Notes: generated by a model from the letters alone, not told the origin. Shown: positions 57,101 to 64,000, counted from the stretch's first letter. The stretch is 64,000 bases of DNA from Dugong dugon (GCA_030035585.1 CM057482.1:16355001-16419000); one strand, 5' to 3'. A program made the numbers and translations.

Positions 57101-57209
57101 CCTCCTCCTCCTCCTCCAGCTCCTCCACGTCCTCGGCCTCCTGGATGGCGACGCGGATCTGCACGGCCGTCTCGGGCCTGGACAGAGCCTCCTCGCCGGG
57201 CTGGGCCAT
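37100..57209 (-). CDS. LARP6: LARP6, La-related protein 6: spliced CDS join(37100..38167, 42154..42364, 57010..57209), minus strand
   Basis: The three coding exons join in frame (200 + 211 + 1068 bases including the stop) to give 492 residues; the human protein is about 491. Seen in order: an acidic N-terminus (residues 1-66), the start of the La motif (about 80-137, with DQIEFYFSDENLEKDAFLLK), the rest of the La motif (138-180), an RRM-like domain (about 184-295), a basic patch PPKKKPPK (295-302), a Ser/Pro-rich low-complexity region, and a C-terminal tail with GVLRLPRGPD typical of the LSA/SUZ-C motif. Known for the family: LARP6 binds the 5' stem-loop of type I collagen mRNAs and controls their translation, and it shuttles between nucleus and cytoplasm. 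All splice sites are canonical GT/AG and no frameshift or stop is seen, so the gene looks functional. It is the only recognisable host gene in the window and most of its length is transposon-filled intron. Confidence 0.96.
38440..38605 (+). repeat. MIR SINE, left part
   Basis: 'agctataggacctgggaagt', 'gcttcctcatttgtaaaatg' and 'ggattaaatgaataaata'. It continues at 39090-39155 after two SINE insertions. Confidence 0.75.
38621..38826 (+). mobile_element. AfroSINE, longer subtype
   Basis: 'gagtcccttggtggtgcaaa' to 'gagttggaatcaacttgacc'. Confidence 0.93.
38838..39041 (+). mobile_element. AfroSINE, longer subtype, tandem to previous
   Basis: 'agatccctgggtgccacaaa' to 'gagtcagaattgattcggtg', 11 bases after the previous copy. 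Confidence 0.92.
39042..39087 (+). repeat. TG/TA microsatellite at a SINE tail
   Basis: Runs of 'tgtgtatg' and 'tatatata' follow the SINE tail. Confidence 0.8.
39090..39155 (+). repeat. MIR SINE, right part
   Basis: 'ggacagcgccaagctcacag' and 'tacccagtaagtattatatg' finish the MIR interrupted at 38605. Confidence 0.65.
39156..40200. other. No feature recognised (within LARP6 intron 2)
   Basis: Unique-looking sequence with only short, overlapping open frames. Confidence 0.5.
40202..40279 (+). repeat. Local repeat unit A (matches 40705-40791)
   Basis: 'caaggcccactgg', 'atcctaggtctgtgtccatg' and 'gtccaggtgccgcct'-like wording recurs 500 bases downstream. Confidence 0.65.
40496..40833 (-). mobile_element. 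AfroSINE, longer subtype, with a ~110-base insertion
   Basis: Reversed tail 'agctgctgacaagtcaattc' to 'tatcaacctttctgttggtt', then non-SINE sequence about 40680-40794, then the reversed head 'gcattcaactgtttgtgcta' ending 'cagggactgc'. Confidence 0.8.
40705..40791 (+). repeat. Local repeat unit B, inside the SINE
   Basis: Diverged copy of 40202-40279 lying between the two parts of a SINE. Confidence 0.6.
40990..41335 (+). mobile_element. L2 LINE 3' end
   Basis: 'cctatttaaatgccaccacc', 'ttagactgggagtttttcaa' and 'aatgtctgatgaatgaatga' are L2 3' end wording. Confidence 0.75.
42154..42364 (-). CDS. LARP6: LARP6 coding exon 2 (first half of La motif)
   Basis: This exon encodes residues 67-137, including the La-motif core DQIEFYFSDENLEKDAFLLK and RRNKLGYVSVKLLTSFKK. 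The 3' boundary is AAG|GTGAGG at 42154/42153. The 5' boundary is a pyrimidine-rich tract followed by CAGCAG, so two acceptors three bases apart are possible: the exon starts at 42364 (211 bases, used here) or 42361 (208 bases). Both keep the frame and differ by one serine. Confidence 0.95.
42511..42687 (+). mobile_element. AfroSINE
   Basis: 'tggtgctggtggtatagtgg' to 'gggtcggaattgactcgatg', followed by a T/G-rich tail. Confidence 0.92.
42698..42735 (+). mobile_element. AfroSINE head fragment
   Basis: 'gagtccctgggtggtgcaaa' and 'cggttaagtgctagact' only. It is cut off where the reverse LINE fragment begins; no matching tail was found beyond. Confidence 0.85.
42750..43110 (-). mobile_element. 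5'-truncated LINE 3' end, same family as the HAL1-like element
   Basis: Poly-T start, then the reverse complement of the tail seen at 51990-52350: 'acaacatgtcaacactgtcc', 'gtccttgtccctgggctgtt' and 'gggagtgacttcatttctga'. Confidence 0.85.
43420..44240 (+). mobile_element. L2 LINE fragments with interruption
   Basis: 'atatgcctaaaactgaatgg' (about 43530) and 'gattctacactgcaatgtct' (about 44170) follow L2 ORF2 wording. 43570-44000 between them is unassigned. Confidence 0.5.
44833..44968 (-). mobile_element. AfroSINE with internal deletion
   Basis: 'cactgccgtcaagttgattc', then 'ccaaggagcagctggttagc' skips the normal middle and ends 'accactttgccaccagt'. Confidence 0.88.
45000..46332. other. AT-rich intronic sequence, no gene recognised
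   Basis: May contain very old LINE pieces (45180-45370). No coding evidence. Confidence 0.4.
46333..46410 (-). mobile_element. AfroSINE tail-half fragment
   Basis: 'ctgccgtggagtcgatcctg' to 'gctgcctcatagggct' only. Confidence 0.85.
46590..46665 (+). repeat. MIR 3' end
   Basis: 'tatataaagcacttagttcc' and 'caggcattaataaatgga'. Confidence 0.6.
47363..47565 (+). mobile_element. AfroSINE, longer subtype, perfect 11-base target duplication
   Basis: Flanked by 'attacatcaac' at 47352-47362 and 47566-47576. Inserted in the old L1. Confidence 0.94.
49685..50761 (+). pseudogene. L1-type ORF1 pseudogene of the HAL1-like element
   Basis: A single frame encodes a Gln/Lys/Glu-rich coiled-coil segment (49685-50071), then the L1 ORF1p RNA-binding domain ('SPRHIIITLDKTKDKQRIL', 'SAETMQGRRQWDDIYKTLK') and the C-terminal domain ('YPAKLSFKYDGEI', 'SFPDKQKLRDHV'). 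Three in-frame stops at about 50072, 50204 and 50429 break it, with no frameshift seen between them. ORF1p is the RNA-binding chaperone of L1 elements. Confidence 0.88.
51141..51420 (+). pseudogene. Remnant coding the C-terminus of L1 ORF2
   Basis: The frame reads 'IPLLGIYPREVKAI', 'AALFTIAKRWKQPKCPSTDE' and 'TTWMKLEDIMLNEVSQS', the end of L1 ORF2p. No polymerase or endonuclease motif lies upstream; an A27 run does. Confidence 0.88.
52960..53740 (-). mobile_element. AfroSINE split by an LTR-like insertion
   Basis: Tail half 'tgctgtcaagtcaattccaa' to 'ggggttccaag' (52960-53034), head half 'ggctgtagtctttatgggaa' to 'ctgcaccaccagagctcct' (about 53605-53744). The halves meet at the expected SINE position. 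Confidence 0.85.
53037..53602 (+). mobile_element. Probable solo LTR of an endogenous retrovirus
   Basis: About 566 bases inside a SINE, with no coding region. AATAAA at about 53551 lies near the right end, which closes 'ctctacaaca', as in many mammalian LTRs. The left border is not certain and no short target duplication is clear. Confidence 0.5.
53935..54200 (-). repeat. L2-type fragments (reverse)
   Basis: 'gtactggagatacggagatg', 'ggatctcactgtctagtgca' and 'gggtgctgtgctgggtgacg'. Confidence 0.45.
54355..54716 (+). mobile_element. AfroSINE split by a reverse AfroSINE
   Basis: Left 'ggactgctaacttaaaggat' to 'ggcttccataaaa', right 'gagcagatctactctcttgc' to 'gcaacgggtttttgtttgg'. Confidence 0.8.
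54429..54639 (-). mobile_element. AfroSINE, longer subtype, nested
   Basis: 'cagttgcccttgagtcgatt' to 'tttatgccactcctgagg', opposite to its host SINE. Confidence 0.92.
55274..55467 (+). mobile_element. AfroSINE, perfect 12-base target duplication
   Basis: Flanked by 'taatggtacaat' at 55262-55273 and 55468-55479. Confidence 0.95.
55610..55705 (+). repeat. L2 3' end
   Basis: 'aactgtgagctgctcaaggt' and 'gagctgaatgaatgaatta'. Confidence 0.6.
56359..56376 (+). repeat. Poly-G run (18 G)
   Basis: An uninterrupted G18 tract in LARP6 intron 1, about 630 bases inside the exon 1 donor. Length is prone to sequencing error. Confidence 0.75.
57010..57209 (-). CDS. LARP6: LARP6 coding exon 1 (start codon)
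   Basis: The start codon at 57209-57207 has a strong context (G at -3, G at +4). The exon encodes 66 residues plus two bases of codon 67. It is rich in Glu, with a run of GAG codons around residues 30-37, and contains the conserved YLSPGWGSASEEE stretch. It ends CAG|GTAGGC at 57010/57009. If intron 1 is retained, translation stops one codon after the boundary because the donor itself supplies TAG, giving a 67-residue product. The exon sits inside a CpG island. Confidence 0.95.
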
Positions 57210-57355
57210 GGCTCGCGGACCGGCTGGGACTGCGGCACCGCCGAGCCCCCGTGCCGCGAGGCCCTGCCAGGCGGGCGGCGGCGACTGCGACCAGCGGCCG
57301 GGGAAGACGTGAGCGCGCCTCGTGGGGAGGAGCGGGGATCGTGGCGCCGCGCCGC

Positions 57356-57365
57356 GCCCCGCCCC
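57356..57365 (-). promoter_or_regulatory. GC box (Sp1/KLF-type) upstream of LARP6
   Basis: The minus strand reads GGGGCGGGGC, about 150 bases upstream of the LARP6 ATG inside the CpG island. It matches the Sp1/KLF consensus; use is not shown. Confidence 0.5.
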
Positions 57366-57425
57366 GCGCCACCCCGCACCACCTCTCGCCGCCGCCGCCC
57401 TGACCGCTAGCCCAGCGCCAGCGCA

Positions 57426-57434
57426 GGCGGGGCC
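57426..57434 (+). promoter_or_regulatory. GC box (Sp1/KLF-type) in CpG island
   Basis: GGCGGGGCC, a second Sp1/KLF-like site 60 bases further from the LARP6 start and in the opposite orientation, consistent with a TATA-less promoter. Confidence 0.4.
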
Positions 57435-57844
57435 TGGAAGGGGAAGGGCGATTCATCTGCCCTCCTCCGGCAGAGGTCTGCGCAGGAAGGATTCCTTAAC
57501 CTCCGGATCCTTTCTTCCGTCTAGCCGCTGCTCGCGGGGCCCTGGGCTCGGTCTTCCGGCCCTCCCCTCTCGTTCCTGGCTGTTCCCAGAGAGGGGCGCA
57601 GCACATCTGAGTTCTTGTCAGTTTGTGGGTGACTGTGGAGGTTGCAGGCACAGACAGCAGCTTAAGGGGGTCTAAAGGCGTTTCTGCCTCCTGCGTGTTT
57701 TCCTCACTGACTTGCCAAGATGACAGAAATCTCCCCCGTCAGTCTTTTTGGCCTAAGCACCCTAGACTGTACGTCCTACGAGGCCAGGGACTTGGCGCCT
57801 ACCACGCCCTACCAGTGGTTCTAAGAGTGTAGCCCCAGACCAGC

Positions 57845-57995
57845 ATCTTTAGTGATGATTCATCAGCATTACCTGGGAACTTGTTAGAAATGCAAGTTCT
57901 CAGGGCCCACCTGAAACAGAATCTGATTCAGCACTTTGTGTTTTTAACAAGTCCTCCAGGTAATGCTGAAATTCACTAACGTTTGAAAACCGCTC
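57845..57995. mobile_element. MER5-type (hAT-Charlie) DNA transposon
   Basis: 'attacctgggaacttgttag', 'gatttttaacaagtcct'-like wording and 'gtttgaaaaccgc'. Confidence 0.7.
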
Positions 57996-58065
57996 TCTAT
58001 ATCCACCTCTTTGAATATGCCCAGCACATAGTAGGCACTCAAACACTTGTTGAATGAATAAAGGG
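57996..58065 (+). repeat. L2/MIR 3' end
   Basis: 'cccagcacatagtaggcact' and 'cacttgttgaatgaata'. Confidence 0.55.
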
Positions 58066-58173
58066 AACTTTTGAAATGCCAGTATGTTCTGAAACCTTGC
58101 CACCTTTTCACGTTTTATGTCAAATTGATTTTCATCTCAACCTCCCAAATGTGAGCCAGAAATTAAGGTAGGG

Positions 58174-58373
58174 GTTGTTGCTGTGTGCCCTCAAGTTGAT
58201 TTCAACTCACAGCTACCCAACGTAACAGATTAGAAGTGCACCACAGGATTTTCTTGGCTGTACTAATTACAGGAGCAGATTATCAGGTCTTTCTCCCTCG
58301 GAGCCACTGGATGGGTTTGAACCATCAACCCTCAGCAGTCCAGCGCTTAATGAGTGCACTACCAGGGTTCCTA
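58174..58373 (-). mobile_element. AfroSINE, older copy
   Basis: 'gctgtgtgccctcaagttga' to 'gtgcactaccagggttcct'. Confidence 0.85.
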
Positions 58374-58806
58374 CAAAAACCACTGCCATCAAGTGGATTC
58401 TGACTCGTAGTTACCCGATAGGACAGAGTAGAACTGGCCCATAGGATTTCCTAGGCTGTAATCTTTACGGAGAGGCCCTGGTGGCACAGTGTTTAACAAC
58501 TCGGCTGCTAACCAAATGATCAGTGATTTGAACCCACCAGCCGCTCCCCAGGACAAAGATGTGGCAATCTGCTTCTGTAAAGATAACAGCCTTGGAAATT
58601 CTATGGGGCAGTTCTGCTTTGTCCTACAGGGTCGATATGAGTCCAAATCGACTCAGCAGAGGAGTTTTTTTGTTTGTTTGTTTTAATCTTTACAGGAGCA
58701 GTTTGCCAGGTAGTTTCTCCCATGGAGCCGCTGGCAGCTGGTGGGTTCAAACTACCAATCTTTTGGTTAGCAGCCAAGCGCTTAACAACTGTGCCACCAG
58801 GGCTCC
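58374..58806 (-). mobile_element. AfroSINE split by a forward AfroSINE
   Basis: Tail half 'ccactgccatcaagtggatt' to 'ggctgtaatctttacgga', head half 'taatctttacaggagcagtt' to 'gtgccaccagggctcctt'. Confidence 0.88.
58469..58683 (+). mobile_element. AfroSINE nested, with 10-base target duplication
   Basis: 'gaggccctggtggcacagtg' to 'gagtccaaatcgactcagca', flanked by 'taatctttac' at 58459-58468 and 58684-58693. Confidence 0.92.
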
Positions 58807-59073
58807 TTAAGGTAGGGGTAGAGACCTAGAAACTAATAAAACCTGAATGAATTTGCCTTCACAAAACTCCCAATTTAGTTCCCTAAACATAATTTATCAT
58901 ATTAATTGGCCACACTCCAAAAGAATAGAGCCCTGGACCATTAAGTCTTGATAAGGAAGCAAGTATGGGCTCTCTTGGAGAGTAGCATCCTTGTAAACAG
59001 ACACTATGCACAGGGCCCTGGGAGCCTGGCTGGGGCTAGGAGAGACCCAGAACAAGCAAGGACAGCCATCTTT

Positions 59074-59595
59074 TTTTTGTTGTTTATTTTTTTTTTATTA
59101 TGCTTTAGGTGAAAGTTTACAGCTCAGGTTAATTTCTCATACAAACATTTCTACACACATTATGCGACCGCAGTTGCTATCCCTACCATGTGATCACACA
59201 TTCCTCCTTTCTACCCCAGATTTTCCGTGTCCATTCAACCAGCTCCTATCCCTTTCTGCCTTCTCATCTCGCCTCCAGAAAGGAGCTGTTAGTCTCATGT
59301 ATCTACCTGAACTAAGATGTACACTCTTCACAAGTATCATTTTATGTCTTATAGTCCAGTCTATTCTTTGTCTGAAGAGTTGGCTTCGGGAATGGTTTTG
59401 GTTCTGGGTTAACAGAGAGTCTGGGGGCTATGACTTCTGGGGTTTCTCCTCTCTCAGACCATTAAGTCCAGTCTTTTTACTAGAATTTGAATTCTGCACC
59501 CAACCTTTCTCCTGTGCCATCAGAGACTCTCTGTTGTGTTCCCTGTCAGGGTGGTCATTGGCGGTAGCCAGGCACCATCTAGTTCTTCTGGTCTC
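59074..59595 (-). mobile_element. 5'-truncated LINE with 15-base target duplication
   Basis: Starts with poly-T, so the element reads on the minus strand. Flanked by 'aggacagccatcttt' at 59059-59073 and 59596-59610. 'ttagtctcatgtatctacct' and 'gtctgggggctatgacttct' resemble the L1-type 3' tail at 42750-43110. Confidence 0.85.
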
Positions 59596-59990
59596 AGGAC
59601 AGCCATCTTTATAAGGTTTGACTACAATCTGTGTCCCTTTTTTTTTGGTCAGATCTCTCTCTTGAAAGAAGTCCTAGAATAAGTGAAGAAGAGAGAGGCC
59701 CTTGGCGTTTCTACTGTTTTTGAATCAGAACAGCTTACAGTCTTGGGTCTCAGCTACCCAGAGGAACAGGCAAGAAGTGGAGAGTGTATTCTTCCAAGCT
59801 GGCTGTGCCTTTCTCCAAGGCTACAGAGGTTTTAGAACGTCTGCACACTTCATCCACCACTGTGATGAGGCTGACTGAGGAAGAGAGAGTCACAGCTGCC
59901 TCTACACCTGCTAGTCTGATAACTTCCATTCCTGAATTTCACAAAGCAATACGCATTATCTCATTTAAAGCACCCTATTGACACAGACAG

Positions 59991-60153
59991 AAGCCCTGGT
60001 GGACAGTGGCTAAGAGCTTGGCTGCTAACCAAAAGATCAACAGTTTGAATCCAATAGCCGCTCCTTGGAAACCATATGGAGCAGTTCTACTCTGTACTAT
60101 AGGGTTGCTATGAGTCGGAATCAACTCGACGGCAATGGTTTTTTTTTTTTTTG
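59991..60153 (+). mobile_element. AfroSINE, perfect 15-base target duplication
   Basis: Flanked by 'tattgacacagacag' at 59976-59990 and 60154-60168, with a T-rich tail after 'gactcgacggcaatgg'. Confidence 0.95.
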
Positions 60154-60384
60154 TATTGACACAGACAGCAGGGACAATTATGCCTACCCATGATAATGGC
60201 TACCATTTGTACAAGGTTTTACAGTTTATGAAGACTTCTCACATACCTTATCTCAGGGTTTCCAGTTGATTGATTGTAAGAGTCCTCTGGGGACTTTCCT
60301 GAAAATATAGATTCCTAGGCCCATACAGTCTGAGAACTAGGAGTTGGTGGGTGAATGTGGGCTATACATGTGTTTTATTTGGTT

Positions 60385-60540
60385 GTTGTTGTTATTGTCG
60401 TTAGGTGCCATCAAGTCAGTTGCAGCTCATAGCAACCCCATGTGACAGAGTAGAACTGCCTCCTGGGATTTTCTAGGCTGTAATCTTTACAGGAGCAGAT
60501 TGTCAGATCTTTCTCCTGAGAAACCACTGGGTAGGTTCAA
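60385..60540 (-). mobile_element. AfroSINE, head missing
   Basis: 'aggtgccatcaagtcagttg' to 'accactgggtaggttcaac'. Confidence 0.88.
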
Positions 60541-60605
60541 CTTTTGAAAAAGTCAATTGAATTTGTATGCCCTTAGATTCAAATATATCTGCACATACTA
60601 TTTCT

Positions 60606-61060
60606 GATTACTATGGATTGAGTTGTGTTCCCCAAAAAGATACTTTGAAGTCCTATCCCCCGGTACCTGTGAATGCGACCTTGTTTGGAAATAGGGTCTT
60701 TGAAGATGTTGTCAGTTAACATGAGTTCATACTGGAGTTGAGTGGGTTTTAATCCAATGAGTAGTGTCTTTATAAAAGAGAAAGAGAGACACAGAGAGGA
60801 GATGGTCATGTGAAGACAGAGGCAGAGATTGGAACATTGCATCTTTAAGCCAAGGAACACTAAGGACCACCGGCCGTCACCAGAAGCTAGGAGAGAGGCA
60901 AGGGACAGATTCTCCCTCGGAGCTCTCAGAATGAATCAACATCACTGACCCCCTGAATTTCGACCGCTAGCCTCCAGAACTGTGAGACAATGAATTTCTG
61001 TTCTTATAAGCCACCCAGTTGGGGGTACTTTGTTACGGGAGCACTAGGAATCTAATACAC
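60606..61060 (+). mobile_element. MLT1-type (MaLR) LTR
   Basis: 'actatggattgagttgtgtt', 'tttggaaatagggtctttga', 'gcctccagaactgtgagaca' and 'gtactttgttacgggagcac', nearly complete. Confidence 0.85.
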
Positions 61061-62137
61061 TGATATCGTTTAGAATAACGGAATTTTAGATCTAGAAAGG
61101 ATGTCAGACCTTACCCAGCTCTGAGCTCTTCCTGGTAGAGAATAAGTACCCCTAGGAGTTCAAACCTTTCCACCTGGGCCCCATAAGTCATAGGGTATGT
61201 TTGGAGCATTTTTCTGGGATATCAATTTCATTCGAATATTTGACAGAAAAGCCATAATGTATATGCTAAAACAACTTGGAATATACCGTGGCATTAAATG
61301 CAAACTTTGCATGGACTTGTTAAAGGCAAACCACAAATAAGTTTCTCATTTGTAGTAGTTTTCTTAGCCCAATGCCTGAGGCAGGGGGTGGGGTGAGTGT
61401 GCAGACATTCTTGTTTACATTTGGGATACTTTTGGGGAGAAGCCCAACTCAGCCACTTTTCAAATGAGGAAACTGAGTCCTAGTGAAGTTTGCAGGGAAG
61501 GGCCTCTTACACTTTTTTGCATCCTCTATTCTGTTTAGCAGAGACCCTTGCATCTAGGAACATTTGTTGATTTGATTAATCCTATCCACATGCCCCCATC
61601 ATTTGTGTCGCTGGTGAAGGCCCTTCTATCAGGCCTCTTCTGGTTTCCAGCTCCTTCCCTCACAGAACTGTGGCAGGGTAATGAGACCAGTCCCACCCAG
61701 GCCCAACTCGAGCATCATTTCAGGGAGTTCACATCATCACTGGGAAGATTAACAAAGTCTCCTTAAATGAAATCATGACCTCAGCCTGGAGTTGGCATCT
61801 TTCCCTTTCCCTAGAATCTTGATGCCTCATTTTTATAGCAAACTTGAAATTAGAAATAGCTTTATCTATGGCTCCTGAGGATAAAACAAAAGAACGTACA
61901 TTAACAAGGCATCAGGATGGGCTGAGGTTAGATTGAAGCAACTTCTCAACCCTGAGAGGCATTTGAAATATATAAAAAGATTTTGTTTTGGAATCAATTG
62001 GAAATATTTCTGACTGTCTCTGGCACTAGAGTTGGAAGGCAAGGACTTATAATAAGATATTGATGTGGTGAAATGGAGAGTGGGTTAAGTGCTGAAGGGA
62101 AGGGGGATGGTCCTCACTAAAAGGTCTAGTTTTAAAT
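61061..62137. other. No feature recognised
   Basis: Unique-looking sequence upstream of LARP6. No exon of a neighbouring gene recognised. Confidence 0.45.
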
Positions 62138-62139
62138 GT

Positions 62140-62231
62140 AGGTGAAGAGAGCATTTAATTTACTCATTTAATCATTTTTTACTGGTTTTAACTGCAGGTA
62201 AAGAAGGCATTTAATTTACTCATATAATCGT
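62140..62231 (+). repeat. Short tandem duplication, period 56
   Basis: 'gcatttaatttactcat' occurs twice in equivalent context (units at 62140-62175 and 62196-62231). Confidence 0.8.
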
Positions 62232-62479
62232 TTGTTTAAGCATGTTTCAAATACTGGGCCCTCTGCTGGCCTCAACTTTGTAAAATGACTAAGCCATGAT
62301 CCATGAACACCAGGAGACAGGGGGAGCTTCTGGAAGAGTCAACTTTCAATAATTAGAATGTATCTTCCGTAATAAATGTTGCGGCAGAAATCTGTACATC
62401 ACGTGGAAGCGGATAGGTACAACCAGTGAAAACACCATCGAGGAAATATTGACGTTTACCTGAAAAGCTTCTACAAAAG

Positions 62480-62712
62480 CAATGGGGTGTGGTGGAAAAG
62501 CCCACATTTTGGTATCAAATAGACCTGGACTCAGACACCAGCCTCACCACTTCTTAGCTATGTGACCTCTCTGCCGTTCAGTCTTCTTACCTATAAAATG
62601 GTTCAGATGATCCTTACTCACTGAGTTGGGGGCATAAATCAAATTAGATTGTTAGTGGAAAATGTCTAGCACAGTACCTGGCACAGACTAGATGCTCAAT
62701 ACATGCTAGTAT
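62480..62712 (+). repeat. MIR SINE, near full length
   Basis: 'tagacctggactcagacacc', 'tcttacctataaaatggttc' and 'cagtacctggcacagactag'. Confidence 0.8.
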
Positions 62713-63064
62713 ACTATGACTTGATATGGCCTCCCAAGTCCCTTCACACCGGGAAAATCTTAGCCTGAATGGGGAACACATATATTCTAGTGCTGTATAT
62801 GTCTATTCTTTCACTCAAATTAACAAATTGGTATTTTTGTCTATACGACAAACTTTTATAAGCTGAAGTAGCCTTTCAGAGCCAACTTAATTCTAAATAC
62901 ACCGACAAAACAGAGGGCTTCTCTGGGCAGGCAACCAGCATGTTTCTATAGCTCAGTTCTTCTAACTTTAATAAGAATTAGGACACCTGTCTGTAGTATG
63001 AGATGTCTTACGAGACTTTTCCACCAATATCCGTTCTCCCTTGTTTAAAAATATCATTATCCAG

Positions 63065-63478
63065 TTTTAGATGGTATTATGAATTAAATTGTTTCCCAAA
63101 AACGTATGTTGAAATTCTAACTTCTTTATCTGTGAGTGAACGTAGTCGTTAAGTGCTATGGCTGCTAACCAAAAGGTCGGCAGTTCAAATCCACCAGCCG
63201 CTCCCTAGAAACCCAATGGAGCAGTTCTACTCTGACCTATAAGGTCGCTATGAGTTGGAATCGACACATTGGCAAACAGGTTTGATTTTTTTTAATGGTA
63301 ACTGTGAATGTGACCTTGTTTAGGGAAATAGGGTTTTACTTTGCAGATGTTATCAATTAGGTTAATGAGGTCATACCAGAGCAAGGTGGGTTCTAATCCT
63401 ATATGTCATACACAAAGAGAAGACAGCATGTGGTGAGAATCTGCCTATAAGCCAAGAAACACAAAGAAATGCCCGGGG
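63065..63478 (+). mobile_element. MLT1-type LTR split by a SINE and cut by BovB
   Basis: 'gaattaaattgtttcccaaa' continues after the SINE as 'gtgaatgtgaccttgtttag' and 'gcctataagccaagaaacac', then stops where the BovB begins. Confidence 0.8.
63134..63293 (+). mobile_element. AfroSINE inside the MLT1
   Basis: 'gctgctaaccaaaaggtcgg' to 'gagttggaatcgacacattg'. Confidence 0.92.
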
Positions 63479-63479
63479 C

Positions 63480-64000
63480 TACAGAAGCCGATCATGCAAT
63501 CAGGATACATTGATAATTACTGGTGATTGGAATGCAAAAGTTGGAAACAAAAAGAAGGGTCAGTAGTTGGAAAATATGGCCTTGGTGATAGAAACGATGT
63601 CGGAGATCCCATGATAGAATTTTGCAAGACCAACAACTTCTTCATGGCAAATACCTTTTTTCACCAAGATAAACAGTGACTATACACATGGACCTCACTG
63701 GATGGAATACACAGGAATCAAATCGACTACATCTGTGGAAAGAGATGATTGAAAAGTTCAATATTATCAGTCAAAACAAGGCCAGGGGCCGACTGTGGAA
63801 CGGAATTTCAATTTGCTAATATGCCAAGTTCAAGCTGAAACTGAATAAAAATTAGAACTAGTCCACAAGAGCCAAAGTACAACCTTGAGTATATCCCACC
63901 TGAATTTAGAGATCATCTCAAGAACAGATTTGACACATTAAACACTAACGACTGAAGACCAGACAAGTTGTGGAAGGACATCAAGGACATCATACATGAA
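63480..64000 (+). mobile_element. BovB/RTE LINE ORF2, endonuclease region, runs off the window
   Basis: The translation contains 'ITGDWNAKVGN', 'DPMIEFCKTNNFFMANTFF' and 'NQIDYICGK', the APE-type endonuclease of BovB/RTE elements (the GDWNAK and QIDYI motifs). Frame breaks and stops make it inactive as read. Reverse transcriptase would lie beyond 64000. Confidence 0.88.

Larger units (their letters stand above)
56740..57560. promoter_or_regulatory. CpG island over LARP6 promoter and first exon
   Basis: CpG density and GC content rise sharply here compared with all other parts of the window. There is no TATA box near the start codon. The island extends about 350 bases upstream of the LARP6 ATG, as expected for a broad promoter. 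In human, LRRC49 lies next to LARP6 in the opposite direction, so the island could also serve a divergent transcript. No LRRC49 exon could be recognised here. Confidence 0.85.

Noticed and set aside
56763-57456. Several 150-215 codon open frames on both strands around LARP6 exon 1
   Set aside because: They are Arg/Pro/Ala-rich products of CpG-island composition with few stop codons. Only the LARP6 frame has conserved wording and a splice donor.
57210-64000. First coding exon of LRRC49
   Set aside because: I looked for LRR-type coding exons on the plus strand and found none; any exon here would be non-coding and invisible without transcripts.

Overview
This window is vertebrate nuclear DNA, most likely from an afrotherian mammal and probably the elephant lineage. 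The evidence is about 40 copies of the tRNA-derived afrotherian SINE (AfroSINE). Its head resembles 'ccctggtggcgcagtggtt' and its tail resembles 'tcgctatgagtcggaatcg'. BovB/RTE LINE pieces, whose tail resembles the SINE tail, are also present, along with the usual mammalian background of MIR, L2, MER5, MLT1 and old L1. Nothing points to a prokaryote, plasmid or phage. Elephant cannot be separated from hyrax or sirenian by reading alone.

The only protein-coding gene I can support is LARP6 (La-related protein 6, acheron), on the minus strand. Its coding sequence is split over three exons: 57010-57209, 42154-42364 and 37100-38167. Frame and splice sites are intact, giving a predicted 492-residue protein with a La motif, an RRM-like domain and a C-terminal LSA/SUZ-C type tail. 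A CpG island (about 56740-57560) covers exon 1 and the TATA-less promoter. A doubled AATAAA about 440 bases past the stop marks the probable 3' end.

Layout. 1-36600 is the region downstream of LARP6: no gene recognised, many SINEs, old L1/L2/MIR/MER5 pieces, a repeat family with a 33-base palindrome, a 30-base minisatellite and an octamer-bearing interspersed repeat. 36640-57209 is LARP6. Its first intron (14.6 kb) is a nest of transposons. An old L1 3' UTR (about 46950-53860) has been split by a 4.5-kb half-L1 (HAL1-like) element with a perfect 16-base target duplication, by a SINE, and by a second SINE that was itself split by a solo-LTR-like sequence. 57560-64000 is upstream of LARP6: nested SINEs, a 5'-truncated LINE with a 15-base target duplication, two MLT1-type LTRs, and the start of a BovB endonuclease region running off the right edge.

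I found no new gene system. The observations most worth checking are the tandem (NAGNAG) splice acceptor of LARP6 exon 2, the palindrome-bearing repeat family, the composite 3' end of the HAL1-like element, and several short local duplications and fold-backs. Boundaries of old repeats are approximate, and family names for them come from pattern memory, not a database search.
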